64,000 bases of DNA from Streptomyces sp. NBC_00289. GTDB taxonomy: Bacteria; Actinomycetota; Actinomycetes; Streptomycetales; Streptomycetaceae. The stretch spans positions 4,650,001 through 4,714,000 of the forward strand of contig NZ_CP108046.1 of NCBI RefSeq assembly GCF_041435115.1, in the 5' to 3' direction. The notes below the pieces were generated by a model, which did not search any database, was not told where the DNA came from, and saw nothing but the letters and a program-made list of their open reading frames with translations. Shown in pieces: positions 8,334 to 16,348 of the stretch; positions within the stretch are counted from its first letter, which is position 1; each line of letters starts with the position of its first letter. The translations under genes were made by a program, and so were the position numbers.

Positions 8334-10054
8334 GCTGGCCCTCGGTTCTTGCTGTTCTCATCGGGCTTGTCGATGCCGTCCTCGGCGCGCGAGACGGCGG
8401 CCACCGTCTCGGGGTCGAGGTCGAACAGGGTGCGCAGCGCGTCCGCGTACCCGGCGCCGCCGGGTTCGGCCGCGAGCTGCTTGACCCGTACGGTCGGCGC
8501 GTGCAGCAGCTTGTCCACGACGCGCCGCACGGTCTGGGTGATCTCGCCGCGCTGCCTGTCGTCCAGGCCGGGCAGCCGCCCGTCGAGCCGGGCGATCTCG
8601 CCCGCCACGACATCGGCCGCCATGGTGCGCAGCGCGACGACGGTGGGCGTGATGTGCGCGGCCCGCTGGGCTGCCCCGAAGGCCGCGACCTCGTCGGAAA
8701 CGATACGCCGCACCTGGTCGACGTCGGCCGCCATCGGCGCGTCGGCGGAGGCCTCGGCGAGCGACTCGATGTCGACCAGCCGCACACCGGTCAGCCGGTG
8801 CGCGGCCGCGTCGATGTCGCGCGGCATGGCCAGGTCGAGGAGGAAGAGGACCGGCTCGGACCGGGGTGCCACGGCCGCCGGTTCGGGCCTGCGCCGCTCG
8901 GGGATCCGGCCGACGGTGGCCGCGGTCGCGGCGAGCGCGGTGATCAGCTCGGCGTCGGCCTCGGGCCGGCGGACGCTGTCCCGGCGGTCGACGGTGCCGC
9001 CCACCACCCAGGCGGCGTGCTGCTCCAGCGTCGCCGCGTCCAGACCGGCCACGGCGGCCTCCCCGGCCACGGAGAAACCGGTCGCGCCCTGCACCGCGGA
9101 CAGGTCGAGCGGACAGCCCTCCTCGGTACCGACGGAGGTGGGCGGCAGGTCGTGCGGAGAATGCGCGGGTACGTCGTCCTCGGCCCGGTGCCCGGACAGG
9201 GCGCCCTCGGGCAGCCGGCTCTCGACCGCGGCGGCGACTTCCCCGGCGGTCAGCACGAGTCCCGTCGCCCCTGTACAGGAGACGGCGACGTCGGCACGTG
9301 TCAGCTCGGCCGGCACCGCGTCCATCGGTACCGCGCGGGCCGGCACGTCCGTGTCGTCGCCCTCGGTGAGGATCTGCGCGAGACGCTCGGCGCGGTCGTA
9401 GGTGCGGTTGGCGATCACGATCTCGGCGACACCGGCACGCGCGAGGGTGGCCGCGGCCAGCGAGGACATCGAGCCGGCGCCGATCACCAGGGCCTTCTTG
9501 CCCTCGGCCCACCGCGTGACGGCCGTACCGGACGACAGCTGCTCCAGGCCGAAGGTGACCAGGGACTGCCCGGCGCGGTCGATGCCCGTCTCGGAGTGGG
9601 CGCGCTTGCCGACCCGCAGGGCCTGCTGGAACAGGTCGTTCAGCAGGCGGCCGGCGGTGTGCAGGTCCTGCGCCCGGGCGAGGGCGTCCTTGATCTGGCC
9701 GAGGACCTGTCCCTCGCCGACGACCATGGAGTCCAGCCCGCACGCCACCGAGAAGAAGTGGTGGACGGCCCGGTCCTCGTAGTGCACGTAAAGATAAGGA
9801 GTGAGCTCCTCCAGGCCGACCCCGCTGTGCTGGGCGAGCAGCGTGGACAGCTCGGCGACGCCCGCGTGGAACTTGTCCACGTCGGCGTACAGCTCGATGC
9901 GGTTGCAGGTGGCGAGGACGGCGGCCTCGGTGGCCGGCTCGGCGGCGACGGTGTCCTGCAGCAGCTTCATCTGGGCGTCCGCGGACAGCGAGGCCCGCTC
10001 GAGCACGCTGACCGGGGCGCTGCGATGACTCAGCCCGACGACGAGGAGACTCAT
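8330..10054 (-). CDS. hemA: glutamyl-tRNA reductase
   Basis: First committed step of C5-pathway tetrapyrrole synthesis: reduces Glu-tRNA(Glu) to glutamate semialdehyde with NADPH. The N-terminal catalytic domain shows LATCNRIELY with the nucleophile Cys50. The Rossmann domain begins VIGAGSMSSLAAATLARAG. A C-terminal dimerisation helix ends the protein. At 574 residues it is about 120-150 longer than most homologues. The extra length is an Ala/Glu/Pro-rich insertion at about 285-410, between the NADPH domain and LFLLDLAMPRDID, typical of Streptomyces HemA. It overlaps the rex stop region (10051-10054), giving the order rex-hemA-hemC-hemD. Confidence 0.95.
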   Translation of the reverse strand: MSLLVVGLSHRSAPVSVLERASLSADAQMKLLQDTVAAEPATEAAVLATCNRIELYADVDKFHAGVAELSTLLAQHSGVGLEELTPYLYVHYEDRAVHHFFSVACGLDSMVVGEGQVLGQIKDALARAQDLHTAGRLLNDLFQQALRVGKRAHSETGIDRAGQSLVTFGLEQLSSGTAVTRWAEGKKALVIGAGSMSSLAAATLARAGVAEIVIANRTYDRAERLAQILTEGDDTDVPARAVPMDAVPAELTRADVAVSCTGATGLVLTAGEVAAAVESRLPEGALSGHRAEDDVPAHSPHDLPPTSVGTEEGCPLDLSAVQGATGFSVAGEAAVAGLDAATLEQHAAWVVGGTVDRRDSVRRPEADAELITALAATAATVGRIPERRRPEPAAVAPRSEPVLFLLDLAMPRDIDAAAHRLTGVRLVDIESLAEASADAPMAADVDQVRRIVSDEVAAFGAAQRAAHITPTVVALRTMAADVVAGEIARLDGRLPGLDDRQRGEITQTVRRVVDKLLHAPTVRVKQLAAEPGGAGYADALRTLFDLDPETVAAVSRAEDGIDKPDENSKNRGPA

Positions 10055-10812
10055 GCCGGCATCACGGCGGGTACGTCCCCGTCGGGCCCTTTGTCGGTGG
10101 ACTCCTCGCGGGTGGCGGCGGCCGGGGCGGCGGCGGCCGCGGCGGCCACCTCACCCGCCTTGCGCTGCTCGTGGAAGGCGAGGATCTGAAGCTCGATGGA
10201 GAGGTCGACCTTGCGCACGTCGACCCCGTCCGGGACGGTCAGCACGGTCGGCGCGAAGTTCAGGATGGAGCTGACGCCGGCCGCGACGAGCCGGTCGCAG
10301 ACCGGCTGGGCGGCACCGGCGGGGGTCGCGATCACACCGATCGACACCCCGTTGTCCTTGATGATCTTTTCCAGCTCGTCGGAGTGCTGGACCGGAATCC
10401 CGGCGACGGGCTTCCCGGCCATCGCGGGATCGGCGTCGATGAGGGCGGCGACCCGGAAACCACGGGAGGCGAAGCCCCCGTAGTTGGCGAGCGCGGCACC
10501 GAGGTTGCCGATACCGACGATCACTACCGGCCAGTCCTGGGTGAGGCCCAGTTCGCGGGAGATCTGGTAGACGAGATACTCGACGTCGTACCCCACACCC
10601 CGGGTCCCGTAGGAGCCGAGGTAGGAGAAGTCCTTGCGCAGCTTCGCGGAGTTGACCCCCGCGGCGGCCGCGAGCTCCTCGGAGGAGACCGTGGGCACCG
10701 AGCGCTCCGACAGTGCGGTCAGCGCGCGGAGGTACAGCGGAAGACGGGCGACGGTGGCCTCGGGAATCCCTCGGCTACGGGTCGCCGGTCGGTGAGTTCG
10801 GCCAGTTGCCAC
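10051..10812 (-). CDS. rex: redox-sensing transcriptional repressor Rex
   Basis: A 253-residue repressor that senses NADH/NAD+ and controls respiratory and haem genes. It has an N-terminal winged helix (TVSSEELAAAAGVNSAKLRKDFSYLGSYGTRGVGYDVE) and a Rossmann domain (VVIVGIGNLGAALANYGGF) with the family's C-terminal swapped helix (VDLSIELQILAFHEQ). The GTG start at 10812 is preceded by AGGAG and gives the N-terminus ATGRTHRPATRSRGIPEATV known for Streptomyces Rex. The longer open frame upstream runs through the operator and is not coding. The C-terminal tail is Ala/Pro-rich. Confidence 0.96.
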   Translation of the reverse strand: MATGRTHRPATRSRGIPEATVARLPLYLRALTALSERSVPTVSSEELAAAAGVNSAKLRKDFSYLGSYGTRGVGYDVEYLVYQISRELGLTQDWPVVIVGIGNLGAALANYGGFASRGFRVAALIDADPAMAGKPVAGIPVQHSDELEKIIKDNGVSIGVIATPAGAAQPVCDRLVAAGVSSILNFAPTVLTVPDGVDVRKVDLSIELQILAFHEQRKAGEVAAAAAAAPAAATREESTDKGPDGDVPAVMPA

Positions 10813-11128
10813 GGTGCTCCTGCGGGTAGAGCGGGGCTGCAGGCGGTCACACGTTCCCAGACCGCCCCGTCGAATGCAGGCTATGTCTTTGTGAACGCGT
10901 GCACAAAGATGGTGTCCGATTTGCCCGGCGAACGTGACCGGGGTCACGCGCCCCCGGCGCACGCACACGGAACCGGCGCACCCGCACCGTCGTTCCTCAT
11001 CTCTTGGGGGCAAAACCGACACTCTCCTCACCGATCCACGCCCCCGAGACCCCGTCACCATCGATCCTAAGCGAATGTGCGGACCAGTTGGACTGCCCGG
11101 TCAGTGACCTTCGGCGCTCCGCGGGGGC
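10813..11128. other. intergenic region upstream of rex
   Basis: 316 bp holding the Rex operator and promoter described separately. I see no other gene. The glutaredoxin-like gene upstream points the same way, but the long gap with its own promoter suggests that rex is transcribed separately. Confidence 0.5.
10878..10906 (-). promoter_or_regulatory. rex-hemACD promoter with Rex operator
   Basis: Near-perfect Rex operator TGTGAACGCGTGCACA at 10890-10905 (family consensus TGTGAACNNNTTCACA). On the minus strand it overlaps a plausible promoter: TTGTGC (10906-10901), 17 bp, TAGCCT (10883-10878). It lies 78 bp upstream of the rex GTG, so autorepression of the whole operon is expected. Confidence 0.85.
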
Positions 11129-11419
11129 TCAGTCAGAGGTCAGCGCCTTGCGCAGCCGCGCCTCGTCCACCCGCCAGAACGTGTGCTGTTCGCCGTCGAC
11201 GAGTACCACGGGAATCTGCTCCCAGTACTCCCGGTGCAGTTCGGCGTCCTCGGAGATGTCCTTGCGCTCCCAGGGCACCCCCAGGTCGGCGCAGACCTTC
11301 TCGATCACGGCCTGTGCGTCGTCACACAGATGACAGCCCGGCTTACGGATCAGGGTGACGAGCCGGTCCTCGGGTACCCGAGCGGGCTTTCGGCGGAAGA
11401 TGGGACTCATGCCGGCCAT
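11129..11419 (-). CDS. glutaredoxin-like thiol-disulfide protein
   Basis: A 96-residue protein (93 if the second ATG at 11410 is used). It has a thioredoxin-fold CxxC site, RKPGCHLCDDAQ, at residues about 26-37, and the cis-Pro region EQIPVVLVDGEQHTFWRV. This is the DUF836/glutaredoxin-like group, inferred to be a cytoplasmic thiol oxidoreductase or a docking protein; the substrate is unknown. Its position upstream of rex is conserved in Streptomyces and suggests a redox context. Confidence 0.8.
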   Translation of the reverse strand: MAGMSPIFRRKPARVPEDRLVTLIRKPGCHLCDDAQAVIEKVCADLGVPWERKDISEDAELHREYWEQIPVVLVDGEQHTFWRVDEARLRKALTSD

Positions 11420-11594
11420 TGTCGCGCCGGAACGCGCCCGGCCGGGACCCGTGGGACGCGCCCGGGCGACACGCCGGGCGGATCGGTGCTCCGGCCCGGG
11501 GGGATCGGTTCTTTAACGGCACGGTCGCGGAGAGTTCACAGCCTCCAAACCTCGCGACTCCGGAACCCCCGAACAAACTGGCTATGCTCACGCC

Positions 11595-12521
11595 ATGGCC
11601 GCTCTTGGATGGCTCACCCCCCGTAGGCGCTTCGCCACGGCGCGGAGCGTGTTGGCAGGCGAGGCCTCGGCAGAGGCAGCGCGCAAGTCGTCGCAGGAGG
11701 TCGAGGAGGCCTCCGGCACAGTCGCGGAACCGGTGTTCCCGGTACTCGGCGACGACCGGGCCGCCGCCTTCTTCGATCTCGACAACACCGTCATGCAGGG
11801 CGCCGCGCTGTTCCACTTCGGCCGCGGCCTGTACAAGCGGAAGTTCTTCGAGACGCGCGACCTCGCCAAGTTCGCCTGGCAGCAGGCCTGGTTCCGGCTG
11901 GCCGGGGTCGAGGATCCCGAACACATGCAGGAGGCCCGCGACTCGGCGCTGTCCATCGTCAAGGGCCACCGCGTCGCCGAACTGCAGTCGATCGGCGAGG
12001 AGATCTACGACGAGTACATGGCGGAGCGCATCTGGCCGGGCACCCGCGCCCTGGCCCAGGCGCACCTGGACGCCGGACAGAAGGTGTGGCTGGTGACGGC
12101 TGCCCCCGTGGAGATCGCCACGGTGATCGCCCGGCGGCTGGGGCTGACCGGCGCCCTCGGCACGGTCGCCGAGTCGGTCGACGGCGTCTACACGGGCAAG
12201 TTGGTCGGCGAACCGCTGCACGGTCCGGCGAAGGCGGAGGCGGTCCGCGCGCTGGCGGCGGCGGAGGGCCTCGACCTCGGCCGTTGCGCCGCCTACAGCG
12301 ACTCCCACAACGACATCCCGATGCTCTCCCTGGTCGGACACCCCTACGCCATCAACCCGGACTCCAAACTGCGCAAGCACGCCCGCCGACTGGAATGGCG
12401 GCTGCGCGACTACCGCACGGGCCGCAAGGCGGCCAAGGTCGGCATCCCGGCGGCGGCGGGCGTGGGCGCGGTGGCCGGCGGTACGGCGGCGGCGATCGCC
12501 CTGCACCGGCGCCGGCGCTGA
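11595..12521 (+). CDS. HAD-IB family phosphatase (SerB-like)
   Basis: A 308-residue protein with the HAD motif I AFFDLDNTVMQG (nucleophile Asp), a helical cap domain (AKFAWQQAWFRLAG), motif II WLVTAAP and motif III/IV YSDSHNDIPML. The C-terminus (GIPAAAGVGAVAGGTAAAIAL followed by HRRRR) may be a short membrane-associating helix. The subfamily hydrolyses phosphomonoesters or acts on lipid head groups, and the substrate cannot be read from sequence. It lies upstream of bldN on the same strand with a 390-bp gap, so it has an independent promoter. Confidence 0.85.
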   Translation: MAALGWLTPRRRFATARSVLAGEASAEAARKSSQEVEEASGTVAEPVFPVLGDDRAAAFFDLDNTVMQGAALFHFGRGLYKRKFFETRDLAKFAWQQAWFRLAGVEDPEHMQEARDSALSIVKGHRVAELQSIGEEIYDEYMAERIWPGTRALAQAHLDAGQKVWLVTAAPVEIATVIARRLGLTGALGTVAESVDGVYTGKLVGEPLHGPAKAEAVRALAAAEGLDLGRCAAYSDSHNDIPMLSLVGHPYAINPDSKLRKHARRLEWRLRDYRTGRKAAKVGIPAAAGVGAVAGGTAAAIALHRRRR

Positions 12522-12911
12522 CCCGAGCCCGCCCGGACACCTGACCGCACCGACGCCCGGCCCGCGTGATCGATCCGGCCACCCCGGCGGCGTCCGCGCA
12601 CCAAACCCGGCCAATCCACGGGTCGTACCCCAACAAGCCGCTGTCCAGTCCCGTTGGCTGCACACGGCCACAACACGCCCCGGACCATGACGGAACGCGA
12701 CCTATTTCGATCAATAAACGGTCACTCTGCGGCAGTTGATCGGGCACCAATCGGTTACAGAAGCGACGTAATCGATGATTTGAGCAACTGGGTGTAGCAG
12801 TGCCTGCACTAAGCGTTATTCTCCTCAGACGCACACCGGTACCCATCCGTCGCTACGACGGGTGAACGATCCGGCACTGCACGTGATGGAAGCTCTGCCT
12901 CTGGGAGTCCC
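12522..12911. other. bldN upstream region
   Basis: 390 bp without a gene. It is distinctly more AT-rich from about 12700 to 12830 than the flanking DNA, as expected for a complex developmental promoter. It contains the BldD-like box at 12722-12734. No other element is clear. Confidence 0.5.
12722..12734 (+). promoter_or_regulatory. BldD-box-like site upstream of bldN
   Basis: TCACTCTGCGGCA matches the published BldD consensus TNACNCWGNGTNA at all but one defined position. bldN is an established BldD target in S. coelicolor. The site lies about 180 bp upstream of the bldN start. Confidence 0.5.
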
Positions 12912-13685
12912 GTGTACCCACACGTCGGGGTTGACGCCTCGGGCCTGGCTACGCTGCGCGCAACGGTCCAAGACCTGTTGCGCGGCTTCGTCCCCACCGC
13001 GTACGCCGTCCCCACCCTCGCCGTAGCAACCGACCCTGTCGGCCCCTGCTACGCACTTGCCGAAGGCAGCGCCGCCGTCGGCAGACGAGGGCGCTCTACC
13101 GGCGCCGCCACCGCCCGCCGTCCCGCCGCGGACAGCGACAGCGCCCGCATGATGGACCTCGTCGAACGTGCCCAGGCCGGCGAGGCCGACGCTTTCGGGC
13201 GTCTTTACGACCAGTACAGCGACACCGTGTACCGGTACATCTACTACCGCGTGGGGGGCAAGGCGACCGCCGAGGACCTCACGAGTGAGACGTTCCTGCG
13301 GGCACTGCGCAGGATCGGCACCTTCACCTGGCAGGGCCGCGACTTCGGCGCGTGGCTGGTCACCATTGCCCGCAACCTGGTCGCCGACCACTTCAAGTCG
13401 AGCCGCTTCCGGCTGGAGGTCACCACCGGCGAGATGCTCGACGCCAACGAGGTCGCGCGGTCGCCGGAGGACTCCGTCCTGGAGTCCCTCTCCAACGCCG
13501 CCCTCCTCGACGCCGTACGGCGGCTCAACCCGCAGCAGCAGGAGTGCGTGACGCTCCGCTTCCTCCAGGGCCTCTCCGTCGCCGAGACCGCCCGGGTGAT
13601 GGGCAAGAACGAGGGCGCCATCAAGACCCTCCAGTACCGGGCCGTACGCACCCTCGCCCGGCTCCTCCCGGACGACGCCCGCTGA
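12912..13685 (+). CDS. bldN: ECF sigma factor BldN
   Basis: A 257-residue extracytoplasmic-function sigma factor needed for aerial development. Sigma region 2 lies at about 86-155 (YDQYSDTVYRYIYYRVGG, AEDLTSETFLRALRRI). Region 4 is at about 195-250 (LNPQQQECVTLRFLQGLSVAETARVMGKNEGAIK). A poorly charged N-terminal extension of about 85 residues precedes region 2. This is the hallmark of BldN, which in S. coelicolor is made as a pro-protein and cleaved. The GTG start at 12912 follows GGGAG. The anti-sigma gene rsbN lies 233 bp downstream. Confidence 0.94.
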   Translation: MYPHVGVDASGLATLRATVQDLLRGFVPTAYAVPTLAVATDPVGPCYALAEGSAAVGRRGRSTGAATARRPAADSDSARMMDLVERAQAGEADAFGRLYDQYSDTVYRYIYYRVGGKATAEDLTSETFLRALRRIGTFTWQGRDFGAWLVTIARNLVADHFKSSRFRLEVTTGEMLDANEVARSPEDSVLESLSNAALLDAVRRLNPQQQECVTLRFLQGLSVAETARVMGKNEGAIKTLQYRAVRTLARLLPDDAR

Positions 13686-13918
13686 CCGGCCACTCCACGT
13701 AACACCCAATTCGCTTACGGTGAAAGTCCGTTGACTCCCCCATCTGATCATCCGTCGTCCGTAACCCAAGTGCCGCGCCACTCGTTGTGCGGGATGCAGG
13801 CTCCCTGTGGTCACCCCCTGGCCGAGTTCGATCACTCGATCGAGTGCGTTTGGTCAGGGTGTGCAACCCTCAGGACCCCCTGGGGAGTCGACCGTCATGA
13901 CGAGAGGAGGTGCCGCCA

Positions 13919-15154
13919 GTGATCGCGAACGTATCGGCGCACCGGCGGGCGAACGCCTTCGCCCAGGCCCTGGAGGAATCCCACCGGGGCCCGGCGGCCG
14001 AGCAGTCCGAAGGACCGGCACCGTCCTCGGCTGCTGCGGAACAGACCGAGCGGGGCCGCATGCTGGCCTTCGCCGAAGGTCTCGGCGAGTTGCCCAAACC
14101 CGAGCTGGACCCCGAGGTCAAGGTCGTCCAGCGGGCCCAGCTGGTGGCCATGTTCGAGGCCATGATGCTGGAGGGCACCGCCGGAGGCGAGGCCGCCGGC
14201 ACGTCCGTGCCCGAACAGCGGTCCCGGGCCAGAGGCGCACACCGGGCGTCCCCACTGGGCAGACTGCGACCGCGTTCGCGGCTGACGAAGGGCCTCGCCG
14301 CGGGCGGGCTCAGCGTCGGCGTCGCCGCGGGAGCGTTCGGCGGAGTGGCCGCCGCGAGTTCGGACGCCCTGCCCGGCGACTCGCTCTACGGCCTCAAGCG
14401 CGGCATCGAGGACTTCAAGCTCACCTACCTGTCCGACGGGGACGACGAGCGCGGCCAGGCCTATCTCGACCAGGCCTCCACCCGCCTCAGCGAGGCCCGC
14501 CGACTGATCGAGCGCGACCGCGGCGGCCCCCTGGACCACGAGTCCCTGGGCGAGATCCGGCGCACCCTGTCCGGCATGCAGTACGACGCCTCCGAGGGCC
14601 ACCGGCTGCTGCACGAGGCGTACCGGCGCGACCCGGACTCCCTGAGCCCCATGCAGGCTCTCTCCGCCTTCTCCCACTCGCACCGGGACGTCTGGGGGGC
14701 CCTGCGAGACCGGCTGCCCGTGCAGCTCGGCGATGTGAGCCGACAGGTGTCGTCGGTCTTCGACGCCATAGACGAAGAGGTCGCCCCGCTGCAGTCCCTG
14801 CTCCCGCAGCCTCCCGCCCGCACCGGCGGCACCGGTCAGCGCCAGCGTTCGGGCCCCCCTTCCGCGGGTTCGTCCGGCACGCACCGGTCGACCGCGCCCA
14901 GCACCGGCAGCGGCCCCTCGGACGGAAGCCGGACCGGCAGCGGCAGCGGCACCCCGAGCGACTCGGCCGGCACCGCCACCGAAGGTGGTGGCCTGATCGG
15001 CGGCGACACCGGCGGCCTGCTCGACCCGCCGCAGGACACCGGCACCGCGTCCCCGTCCAGCAGCACCCCGCCGGGCGAGCCGGACGTCACCCTTCCCCCG
15101 CTCCTCCCGGGCCTGCTGCCCGGCCTGGGCATCGACAGCGAGGACGCGGACTGA
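13919..15154 (+). CDS. rsbN: anti-sigma factor RsbN (DUF5667)
   Basis: A 411-residue membrane protein predicted to hold sigma-BldN inactive. The cytoplasmic N-terminus (about 1-120: VIANVSAHRRANAFAQALEE, GLGELPKPELDPEVK) is the sigma-binding part. It is followed by one transmembrane helix at about 124-148. The DUF5667 region outside (LPGDSLYGLKRGIEDFKL, helical RLSEARRLIERD) leads to a Ser/Thr/Gly/Pro-rich tail. The GTG at 13919 is chosen because AGGAGG sits 8 nt before it; an alternative GTG at 13910 overlaps that ribosome-binding site. Position directly after bldN matches the known bldN-rsbN pair. Confidence 0.88.
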   Translation: MIANVSAHRRANAFAQALEESHRGPAAEQSEGPAPSSAAAEQTERGRMLAFAEGLGELPKPELDPEVKVVQRAQLVAMFEAMMLEGTAGGEAAGTSVPEQRSRARGAHRASPLGRLRPRSRLTKGLAAGGLSVGVAAGAFGGVAAASSDALPGDSLYGLKRGIEDFKLTYLSDGDDERGQAYLDQASTRLSEARRLIERDRGGPLDHESLGEIRRTLSGMQYDASEGHRLLHEAYRRDPDSLSPMQALSAFSHSHRDVWGALRDRLPVQLGDVSRQVSSVFDAIDEEVAPLQSLLPQPPARTGGTGQRQRSGPPSAGSSGTHRSTAPSTGSGPSDGSRTGSGSGTPSDSAGTATEGGGLIGGDTGGLLDPPQDTGTASPSSSTPPGEPDVTLPPLLPGLLPGLGIDSEDAD

Positions 15155-15158
15155 GTCC

Positions 15159-15208
15159 GTACGACAGCGGGGGCGCCCCTCTCACGAGGGGCGCCCCCGC
15201 TGTCGTAC
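15159..15208 (+). terminator. strong hairpin after rsbN
   Basis: A perfect 23-bp inverted repeat (15159-15181 and 15186-15208) around a TCAC loop starts 5 bp after the rsbN stop. It is perfectly symmetric, so it can also protect the converging acyltransferase transcript (ends 15261). Confidence 0.85.
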
Positions 15209-15260
15209 GCGAAGAGCTTCTTCCGTCAGGTGTCCCTGCAGAACGGCGTCCGGGCGGAGC

Positions 15261-16334
15261 TCAGAAGAACACCGACCGGCGCTGCACCAGCAGCTTGTAC
15301 AGGGTGTGCTGGATCTGCTCCCTGACCTGGTCGGTCAGGTTGAACATCAGCATCGGGTCCTCGGCCGCCTCCGGCGGATAGCCGTCCGTCGGGATCGGCT
15401 CGCCGAACTGGATCGTCCACTTCGTCGGCAGCGGGATCGCACCGAGCGGGCCGAGCCACGGGAAGGTCGGCGTGAGCGGGAAGTACGGGAAGCCCAGCAC
15501 CCGGGCCAGCGTCTTGGCGTTGCCGATCATCGGGTAGATCTCCTCGGCCCCGACGATCGAGCACGGGATGATCGGGGTGCCGTGGCGCAGGGCGGTGGAG
15601 ACGAAGCCGCCCCGGCCGAACCGCTGCAGCTTGTACCGCTCGTTGAAGGGCTTGCCGATGCCCTTGAAACCCTCCGGCATGACCCCGACCAGCTCGCCCT
15701 GGCCCAGCAGCCGCTCGGCGTCCTCCCCGCAGGCCAGGGTGTGGCCGAGCTTGCGCGCCAGCTCGTTGACCACGGGCAGCATGAAGACCAGGTCCGCCGC
15801 GAGCAGCCGCAGGTGCCGCCCGGCCGGATGGTTGTCGTGGACGGCGACCTGCAGCATCAGGCCGTCCAGCGGCAGCGTGCCGGAGTGGTTGGCGACGATC
15901 AGCGCGCCGCCGTCGGAGGGGATGTTCTCGATGCCCTTCACCTCCACCCGGAAGTACTTCTCGTACAGCGGGCGCAGCAGGGACATCAGGACCTGGTCGG
16001 TCAGCTCCGCGTCGTAACCGAAGTCGTCGACCTCGTAGTCACCGGTGAGGCGGCGGCGCAGGAAGGCCAGGCCGCCGGCGACACGCCTTTCCAGGCCACC
16101 GGGCTCGTCGGCGTGGCCGCCGACGGACTGCGGCTGCTGGGGCGGCTGTTCCTCACTGGTCACAGGAACATCATCCTGCGCGGTGGCCGCGGTGGGCAGG
16201 GGCTGGACCTCGCGCATCAGCGCGTTTTCCGTGCTCTTGCGCCGGCTTCCCGTACTCCGGCGCCGCGGCGGCCGCTGCGCGGCACTCCCGCGGGACCGGT
16301 CGTCGTCGAACGGAATGACCTTGGCATCCGCCAT
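15261..16334 (-). CDS. 1-acyl-glycerol-phosphate acyltransferase-like protein (PlsC/LPLAT fold)
   Basis: A 357-residue protein. Residues 1-95 are a basic, low-complexity N-terminal tail. The acyltransferase domain begins at about 115. The catalytic block is NHSGTLPLDG (His150, Asp157; spaced HX6D rather than the classical HX4D). The downstream VGVMPEGFKGIG block contacts the glycerol phosphate, and FVSTALRHGTPIIPCSIVGAEE follows. It is inferred to acylate a lipid or glycolipid precursor at the membrane; the acceptor is unknown. It is followed by the epimerase gene 14 bp upstream on the same strand (16349), so the two are probably co-transcribed. Confidence 0.82.
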   Translation of the reverse strand: MADAKVIPFDDDRSRGSAAQRPPRRRSTGSRRKSTENALMREVQPLPTAATAQDDVPVTSEEQPPQQPQSVGGHADEPGGLERRVAGGLAFLRRRLTGDYEVDDFGYDAELTDQVLMSLLRPLYEKYFRVEVKGIENIPSDGGALIVANHSGTLPLDGLMLQVAVHDNHPAGRHLRLLAADLVFMLPVVNELARKLGHTLACGEDAERLLGQGELVGVMPEGFKGIGKPFNERYKLQRFGRGGFVSTALRHGTPIIPCSIVGAEEIYPMIGNAKTLARVLGFPYFPLTPTFPWLGPLGAIPLPTKWTIQFGEPIPTDGYPPEAAEDPMLMFNLTDQVREQIQHTLYKLLVQRRSVFF

Positions 16335-16348
16335 CGTTGATGCGCTCC

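Noticed and set aside
7467..10189. Long plus-strand frames opposite hemC and hemA (644 and 637 codons)
   Set aside because: Antisense shadows; the minus-strand frames carry all family motifs and a coherent overlapping operon.
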